From NCBI RefSeq assembly GCF_001866055.1, contig NZ_MLQS01000019.1, positions 62,001-126,000 of the forward strand: a DNA stretch of 64,000 bases. The letters run 5' to 3'. Made by a program: the position numbers and the translations under genes. Below the pieces are notes generated by a model. It was not told the origin of the DNA, did no database searches, and was given only the letters and a program-made list of their open reading frames with translations. Position 1 is the stretch's first letter. Each line of letters starts with the position of its first letter. Below are positions 59,280-64,000 of the stretch, in pieces. This DNA is from Anaerobacillus alkalidiazotrophicus (GTDB lineage: Bacteria > Bacillota > Bacilli > Bacillales_H > Anaerobacillaceae).

Positions 59280-59822
59280 ATGGAAAATTGTGATAAAGGA
59301 TTGACGTTAGTCTATACAGGTGATGGAAAAGGTAAAACAACTGCAGCTATGGGGCTAGCCATTCGAGCAAAAGGCCAAGGAAAAAAAGTGTTGATGCTTC
59401 AATTTATTAAATCGAAAGACCGTACATACGGGGAGAAGATCATGTTCGAAGAAATTGGGATCGAGATGCATCAGCTAGGTATAGGTTTTACGTGGACGAA
59501 AACGCCTGAAGAGCATCGCGTCGCATTAAAAGAAGCATGGGCGTTTGCAAAAGAGAAGATCTTATCAGAACAATATGATGTGATTATTTTAGACGAATTA
59601 AACAATGCTCTTGCTATTAATAGTTTTCCAGTAGATGACGTCCTATCGTTAAATGAAGTGGTTGATATCATCCAAAATCGTCATGAAAAAATACATCTCA
59701 TTATAACGGGTCGCTCCGCTAAAGAGGAAATAGTAGCAATCGCTGATTTAGTAACCGAAATGAAACCGATCAAACATTATTATGATAAAGGCATTCCTGC
59801 TGTTAAGGGAATTGAATTTTAA
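59280..59822 (+). CDS. cobA: Cob(I)yrinic acid a,c-diamide adenosyltransferase
   Basis: The 180-residue BtuR/CobA-type enzyme transfers adenosyl from ATP to cobalt(I) corrinoids. It has the P-loop YTGDGKGKTTAAMGLAIRA, MLQFIKSKDRTYGE and VIILDELNNAL. GGAGGGAAAG favours ATG 59280 over the upstream in-frame GTG 59262, which lies in that site. It follows cobT by 29 bp. Confidence 0.94.
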   Translation: MENCDKGLTLVYTGDGKGKTTAAMGLAIRAKGQGKKVLMLQFIKSKDRTYGEKIMFEEIGIEMHQLGIGFTWTKTPEEHRVALKEAWAFAKEKILSEQYDVIILDELNNALAINSFPVDDVLSLNEVVDIIQNRHEKIHLIITGRSAKEEIVAIADLVTEMKPIKHYYDKGIPAVKGIEF

Positions 59823-59857
59823 CGTTAAACTGCTTTGAGAAGAAGGTGTCATTAAAA

Positions 59858-60706
59858 ATGAAAATAGGCATAGGCTACTGTCATGGTACATTTGGAGAGC
59901 TTGTTCAGGGTATCATTAATGAAAAGGATCCGTTTTTAATACCATTACCAATACAACTTTATAGCAAAGCTGTTTTCTTGCCAAGATACAACGTAAAAGA
60001 AATTGAAGCAAATAAAAATAAATGTAAGGCAAGCTTTGCTTGCCAACTTCTTCTTGATTATTATCAACTGAATCACGGTGGTCATTTAGTGGTTCAATCT
60101 CAACTACCTACCGGTAAAGGAATGGCAAGTAGTAGCGCTGATATAGTTGCTTCCTTACGTGCAGTAGCCGACTGCTTATCTTTACCCTTAACAGAAAAAC
60201 TTATTTCAGAAATCGCAACAAAAATCGAACCAACAGATGGAATTATGTATGATGAAATTGTAGCCTATAATTATCTCAACGGAACCGTAATAGAAACATT
60301 TGGTAAGTTTCCAGAACTATTACTATTTGGAGTAGATATAGGTGGTTTCATTGATACACAGCAGTTTAATCTAAAAGAAAAAAATTATTCGATTGATGAT
60401 AAATTACGATTAAAAAAGGCTTATGATTTAGCTAAGAAAGGTTTAACTGAAGGTCATATTTCAAGTATTTTTAAGGCCTCAATGATAAGTGCAAAAATTA
60501 ATCAAAAAGTACTTCCAAAGAAACATTTTGAGGAAATGGAACGTCTATCTAAAGTCTATCGGGGTGGTCTTGTAGTTGCGCATAGTGGTACGGTTATTGG
60601 AATTTTAATGGATCCAAACAAACAAAATGGCAAGCTGAAAAGGTTATTAATGGATATAGGAGAAATAACAGGAAGTCCTCCATTTATTATGAAAGTTTTA
60701 ACATAG
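59858..60706 (+). CDS. pduX: L-threonine kinase (GHMP family)
   Basis: The 282-residue GHMP kinase has GYCHGTFGELVQG at the start and the ATP-loop PTGKGMASSSADIVASLRA. PduX phosphorylates threonine, the precursor of the aminopropanol linker of cobalamin. AGAAGGTG supports ATG 59858. Its place at the end of the cob operon fits this role. Its partner CobD and the assembly enzymes CbiB, CobU and CobS are not in the window. Confidence 0.88.
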   Translation: MKIGIGYCHGTFGELVQGIINEKDPFLIPLPIQLYSKAVFLPRYNVKEIEANKNKCKASFACQLLLDYYQLNHGGHLVVQSQLPTGKGMASSSADIVASLRAVADCLSLPLTEKLISEIATKIEPTDGIMYDEIVAYNYLNGTVIETFGKFPELLLFGVDIGGFIDTQQFNLKEKNYSIDDKLRLKKAYDLAKKGLTEGHISSIFKASMISAKINQKVLPKKHFEEMERLSKVYRGGLVVAHSGTVIGILMDPNKQNGKLKRLLMDIGEITGSPPFIMKVLT

Positions 60707-60830
60707 AAAAAATCTGTGAATACACAAAAACAATATTCAATATTATCTAGATTAAACTAGCCATTTCTGGAATGAATTGGTTGGTTTATTTTTTTAGTTT
60801 ACAATATTTATGATATAGTTTAGTAGTCAT

Positions 60831-60880
60831 AAGGTGTTTAAATATAGATAGATCATATGATCTGGTGATATATTTAACCT
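60831..60880. promoter_or_regulatory. Long imperfect dyad between pduX and the dehydrogenase gene
   Basis: AAGGT-TTTAAATAT and ATATTTAA-CCTT flank a perfect AGATCATATGATCT centre, giving a nearly continuous inverted repeat of about 48 bp. There is no T run, so it may be an operator or part of a leader hairpin. Confidence 0.45.
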
Positions 60881-60951
60881 TTTTCATACAGTGTTTACTT
60901 TATACCATAGTTTAAAGTAATGAAAATCATAACGTGTAAGAGGAGTAAAAG

Positions 60952-61884
60952 ATGAAGATCGAAAACATATTAGTAGTTAGTCCAAAGTTTCAAGAAATCG
61001 AAGACATTATGAACAAAAAAGAAATACAAAAAAATGTTAAATTTTTATCAGAAGAGGAAATGAATGACGACCACTTAGATTGGGCCGATGCATTTGTAGC
61101 TTTTAATCTAAAATCTACTTATGATTATAGCAAAGTTAAATGGGTTCATTCTTTTGGGGCAGGTGTCGATAGCTTTTTATTTAACAAACAGTGGCCTGGC
61201 AATGTCTTATTAACGAGAACCATTTGTTCTTTTGGGCAACGAATAGGAGAATATTGCTTAAGTTATATTCTAAAAGATGTTCAATTCCATGATCTATTTC
61301 GTGATTTTAAGAAACAAAGAAACTGGCAGCAAAAAACTCCTAAATTATTAAGTGAACAAAAAGTATTAATTTATGGAACTGGAGAAATCGGTTTGAAAAC
61401 AGCACAGATTCTCGCTTCATTTGGGGTAACCGTATACGGAGTATCCTTGAGTGGAAAACAAAAGCATCCGTTTAATGAAGTGTTTCGTATAGATGATCAT
61501 TACTCTATATTAAATGAGGTACACTATATGATTAATACGTTACCGTTAACAGAAAAAACGGCACTCCTATTTAACAATTCTTTGTTTTCTTGTGTATCAA
61601 ACATCGGGTTTTTAAATGTTGGTAGAGGATTATCACTAGATGAACATGCATTACTCGACGCATTAAATCATAAAAATGTTCGATTTGCTGTTCTTGATGT
61701 TTTTACTACAGAACCACTGCCTGACGAGCACCCGTTATGGAGTCATCCAAATGTATGGATAACACCGCACATCTCAGCTGTAACAACTCCAGATGAGGGG
61801 GTAGATTGTTTTATTAAGACACTTGGAAATATCGAAGCAAATAAGCCGCTTTTGAACAAAGTTGATACAAATAAAGGGTTTTAA
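60952..61884 (+). CDS. D-isomer-specific 2-hydroxyacid dehydrogenase family protein
   Basis: The 310-residue protein has the NAD-binding LIYGTGEIGLKTAQILASFG near residue 140, the catalytic Arg in LNVGRGLSLDEHALL, Glu in FTTEPLPDEHPLW and His in ITPHISAVT. It would reduce or oxidise a 2-hydroxy acid. ATG 60952 follows AGAGGAG. No neighbouring gene fixes the substrate. Confidence 0.88.
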   Translation: MKIENILVVSPKFQEIEDIMNKKEIQKNVKFLSEEEMNDDHLDWADAFVAFNLKSTYDYSKVKWVHSFGAGVDSFLFNKQWPGNVLLTRTICSFGQRIGEYCLSYILKDVQFHDLFRDFKKQRNWQQKTPKLLSEQKVLIYGTGEIGLKTAQILASFGVTVYGVSLSGKQKHPFNEVFRIDDHYSILNEVHYMINTLPLTEKTALLFNNSLFSCVSNIGFLNVGRGLSLDEHALLDALNHKNVRFAVLDVFTTEPLPDEHPLWSHPNVWITPHISAVTTPDEGVDCFIKTLGNIEANKPLLNKVDTNKGF

Positions 61885-61950
61885 AAAGTTTGTTAAGCTT
61901 AAATGACTTAGTTTCTTATGGATTTGATAAAACCTAAAAGAGGGATAAAT

Positions 61951-62343
61951 ATGGATAACATCATATTATTTGATGGTATATGTAACTTTTGTAATCACAG
62001 TGTTCGATTTATTATTAAAAGAGACAAGAATGCCGTTTATAAGTTTGCTTCTCTTCAGAGTAATATTGGGCGGGAATTAGTAAGTAAACATAATATTCCT
62101 ACAAATATAGATAGTTTAATCCTTATTGAAAATAATCAATGCTACTATCAATCAACAGCAGCATTAAAGATATGTAAGCATTTAAAAGGTGCATGGAAGT
62201 TACTATATTGTTTGTTAGTAGTTCCAAGGCCAATCCGAAATTATCTTTATCACATAGTAGCAAAAAATAGATACAAATGGTTCGGGCAAACAGATAGTTG
62301 TTTACTACCGTCGCCCGAGTTGAAAAAGCGGTTTTTAACATGA
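61951..62343 (+). CDS. DCC family thiol-disulfide oxidoreductase (DUF393)
   Basis: The 130-residue protein starts NIILFDGICNFCNHSVRFII, with the DxxCxxC motif that names the DCC family. The C-terminal half is hydrophobic around YCLLVVPRPIRNYLYHIVAK. AGAGGGAT supports ATG 61951 rather than the upstream ATG 61918. Members are thioredoxin-like proteins of unknown partner. Confidence 0.87.
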   Translation: MDNIILFDGICNFCNHSVRFIIKRDKNAVYKFASLQSNIGRELVSKHNIPTNIDSLILIENNQCYYQSTAALKICKHLKGAWKLLYCLLVVPRPIRNYLYHIVAKNRYKWFGQTDSCLLPSPELKKRFLT

Positions 62344-62545
62344 AATCCTACGTATTAAGCCTTACAATGAATATTACATATTTATTCATAAATTTCGGTT
62401 CACTAGCGGAATAACATCCTTAAATACGCGAAACAATTGCTACTAGTTACAGAAATGGTGTACCTTACAGATAATTTAATGAACATTATCTAAAGGATCA
62501 TGTTGTTGTTTACACTCTATTCGTTTCTATATTATAGGACGTCTT

Positions 62546-63034
62546 TCATAAACGTTTATTAATAATAAAGCTAGTTAAGCTGCTAGTAATAGCACTACCA
62601 ATAATATCAGTAGGATAATGGTGTCCTACCCAAATACGTGATATACCCGATAGCGCTGAAAATCCCATAAGAATTGAGCCTACTATTCGTTTATGAAGGA
62701 ATATTGAAGTAGATACTGCAAATGCCAACAAAGTATGTCTACTTGGGAATGATGACGTCAGCTTAGAGGGAATAAGAATCCCAATACGTCGTTTAACAAA
62801 TGGACGTGGTTTATAATAAAATAAGTTTATGAAAGAACAAATAGAAAAAGAAAATACAATGGATAGTATTGTTTGTCGTGTTAATTTTTTAATGTGTAAA
62901 CTTCGCAAAGATATAAGAATTAAAATGAATATAAATAAAAAATTAGATTTTTTGGAAACTTCTATCATAAACTTATCTACTAATGGGTATCGTCCTGCTA
63001 AGCCATTGATTGCTTTAAATATTTGGTCATCCAT
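62546..63034 (-). CDS. PAP2 family membrane phosphatase (undecaprenyl-diphosphatase-like)
   Basis: The 162-residue protein has four to five membrane helices and the three PAP2 motifs KPRPFVKRR, SFPSRHTLLAF and SRIWVGHHYPTD. BcrC-type members dephosphorylate undecaprenyl pyrophosphate at the outer face of the membrane. AAGGAG lies before ATG 63034. Other lipid-phosphate substrates are possible. Confidence 0.88.
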   Translation of the reverse strand: MDDQIFKAINGLAGRYPLVDKFMIEVSKKSNFLFIFILILISLRSLHIKKLTRQTILSIVFSFSICSFINLFYYKPRPFVKRRIGILIPSKLTSSFPSRHTLLAFAVSTSIFLHKRIVGSILMGFSALSGISRIWVGHHYPTDIIGSAITSSLTSFIINKRL

Positions 63035-63118
63035 AAGTTAATCTCCTTATTTTAGTATTAGTTAGTATGTTCTGTAGTTACTTTGTATGAGAAAATGGAA
63101 AAAAGGGTTGAGATATTA

Positions 63119-63268
63119 TTAAATGGTTTTTTTATTTGAAAGAAGTATTACTTCTTTTTTTATTATTGGAGATTTTTCAATAGATTTAAGTTGCTTTTTA
63201 TCCGTTTGGGTTTCCCATATGCTATATTTCATTGTATTATTTGGTACATCTTTGTTTTCGCTTGTCAA
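63119..63268 (-). CDS. Possible small protein
   Basis: A 49-codon frame runs from TTG 63268 behind GGGGTGAT to TAA at 63119. It encodes a lysine-rich peptide with MKYSIWETQTDKKQLKSIEK. The ribosome binding site is good but no homology is recognised, so this is a weak call. Confidence 0.35.
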   Translation of the reverse strand: MTSENKDVPNNTMKYSIWETQTDKKQLKSIEKSPIIKKEVILLSNKKTI

Positions 63269-63372
63269 ATGAATCACCCCATTCTTTATATATTGAGTTT
63301 AATTTGTTAAAAGGTGAAGCTTTTTATGCAAGTGTAATCCTTTTATTATGTAAAATAAAATGTTAAATCTTA

Positions 63373-63401
63373 AAAGAGGGCTGTCATGCAGTCCTCTTTT
63401 A
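63373..63401 (+). terminator. Hairpin terminator
   Basis: AAAAGAGG-CTG pairs with CAG-CCTCTTTT. No plus-strand gene ends nearby; 63402-63653 is otherwise featureless. Confidence 0.6.
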
Positions 63402-63653
63402 GTCTTGTAAAGAATAATGAAGATAAAGTATAAGATGGTGGTATGAAAATTGTAATAACTTTGGTTGAATTTGAATAATTTTCCTATTTTAATTAATTAT
63501 AAAAATGATATGAGTAAAAGAGGAAAATTACTTATGCTTTAAGGAAAACTTTTAAACGTAATAGGTCCAACCCTTATAATGCATAATACGAAAAAACAAG
63601 ATTTTTAATACTTTAATCAACTTCAGTCTATTACGAATTGGGAGTAATATATT

Positions 63654-64000
63654 ATGAATACAAAACTAAAATATAAAATCTTTATATCAACTTTGTTTAA
63701 ATGGGGATTTTGGGCTGCAATCATTGGAGCTATTATCGGTTCAACAACCGCTTTTTTATTAACTACTAACGACTTTCTTGGCAATGAAATACGTGAGAAA
63801 AATTCATGGTTAATCTTTTTTCTTCCTTTAGGTGGGATTGTTTTAGGTTACATATATATGAATTTTGGAAAAAGTAATGGAAATGACATAGCAAAAGGAA
63901 ATAACCTTGTAATAGAGGGTGTGCATGGAATTTCAAAAGTGTTACGAAGAATGGGACCATTTGTCTATTTAGGAACATTTATTACTGTCTTATTTGGGGG
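63654..64000 (+). CDS. ClC family chloride channel/transporter, N-terminal part (partial)
   Basis: The frame from ATG 63654 runs off the window edge after 115 codons. It has two membrane helices (FKWGFWAAIIGAIIGSTTAF; FFLPLGGIVLGYIYMNFG) and then GNNLVIEGVHGISKVLRRMG and LGTFITVLFGG, the start of the voltage-gated chloride channel fold. The selectivity-filter segment lies beyond the window, so ion preference (chloride or fluoride) cannot be judged. No fluoride riboswitch is visible upstream. Confidence 0.8.
   Translation, partial: MNTKLKYKIFISTLFKWGFWAAIIGAIIGSTTAFLLTTNDFLGNEIREKNSWLIFFLPLGGIVLGYIYMNFGKSNGNDIAKGNNLVIEGVHGISKVLRRMGPFVYLGTFITVLFG

Overview
The window is a stretch of a low-G+C, spore-forming Bacillaceae chromosome. 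Pointers to this are the yod-type lysine cluster next to yokU, sporulation-associated genes (a yyaC-like protein, a sporulenol/hopene-type cyclase, a Spo0E-like domain), Bacillus-style ribosome binding sites with frequent TTG/GTG starts, and L-box, THI-box and cobalamin riboswitches. Species cannot be assigned from this sequence alone. There are no rRNA or tRNA genes, phage or complete insertion sequences. The intergenic DNA is unusually rich in small structured repeats: at least four families, three of which can form strong hairpins.

Region 1 (1-15 kb): the end of fabF, then a sigma-54 enhancer-binding activator next to a consensus -24/-12 promoter that drives lysine 2,3-aminomutase (kamA). 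KamA is followed by yokU, a beta-lysine acetyltransferase (yodP), an aminotransferase (yodT), both subunits of a CoA-transferase (yodS, yodR), an M20 deacylase (yodQ) and a GABA-type aminotransferase. This is a lysine/beta-lysine catabolic or osmolyte module. A dapA gene with a lysine riboswitch follows on the other strand, so lysine synthesis and breakdown are both represented.

Region 2 (15-32 kb): a Spo0E-PAS-PAS-GGDEF-EAL protein, a PucR-type regulator divergent from a flavin/Fe-S ene-reductase, pckA with a Rex/Fnr-like operator, a glucan phosphorylase, yyaC, an iron alcohol dehydrogenase, gene remnants and most of the repeats.

Region 3 (32.5-39 kb) is the most unusual part. A TPP riboswitch and terminator precede six tightly packed genes: LuxE-like acyl-protein synthetase, LuxC-like acyl reductase, a three-gene ABC importer of the NMT1/ThiY type, and a short-chain dehydrogenase. 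I infer a thiamine-responsive uptake and carboxylate-to-alcohol reduction pathway, possibly salvage of an oxidised thiamine precursor.

Region 4 (39-54.5 kb): a XerS-like recombinase with a 38-bp palindrome upstream, a coiled-coil repeat protein, and a persulfide-response cluster (four rhodanese-type genes, a CstR-type repressor, a CoA-disulfide reductase-rhodanese-TusA fusion) with palindromic operators in three promoters. Assorted genes follow: a LysM-GMC oxidoreductase, a deacetylase, an aromatic acid exporter, hypotheticals, and sqhC.

Region 5 (54.7-64 kb): two cobalamin riboswitches in tandem, separated by a terminator and a repeat copy, upstream of cbiA-cobQ-cobT-cobA-pduX. The window then ends with a hydroxyacid dehydrogenase, a DCC-family protein, a PAP2 phosphatase and the start of a ClC chloride channel gene.
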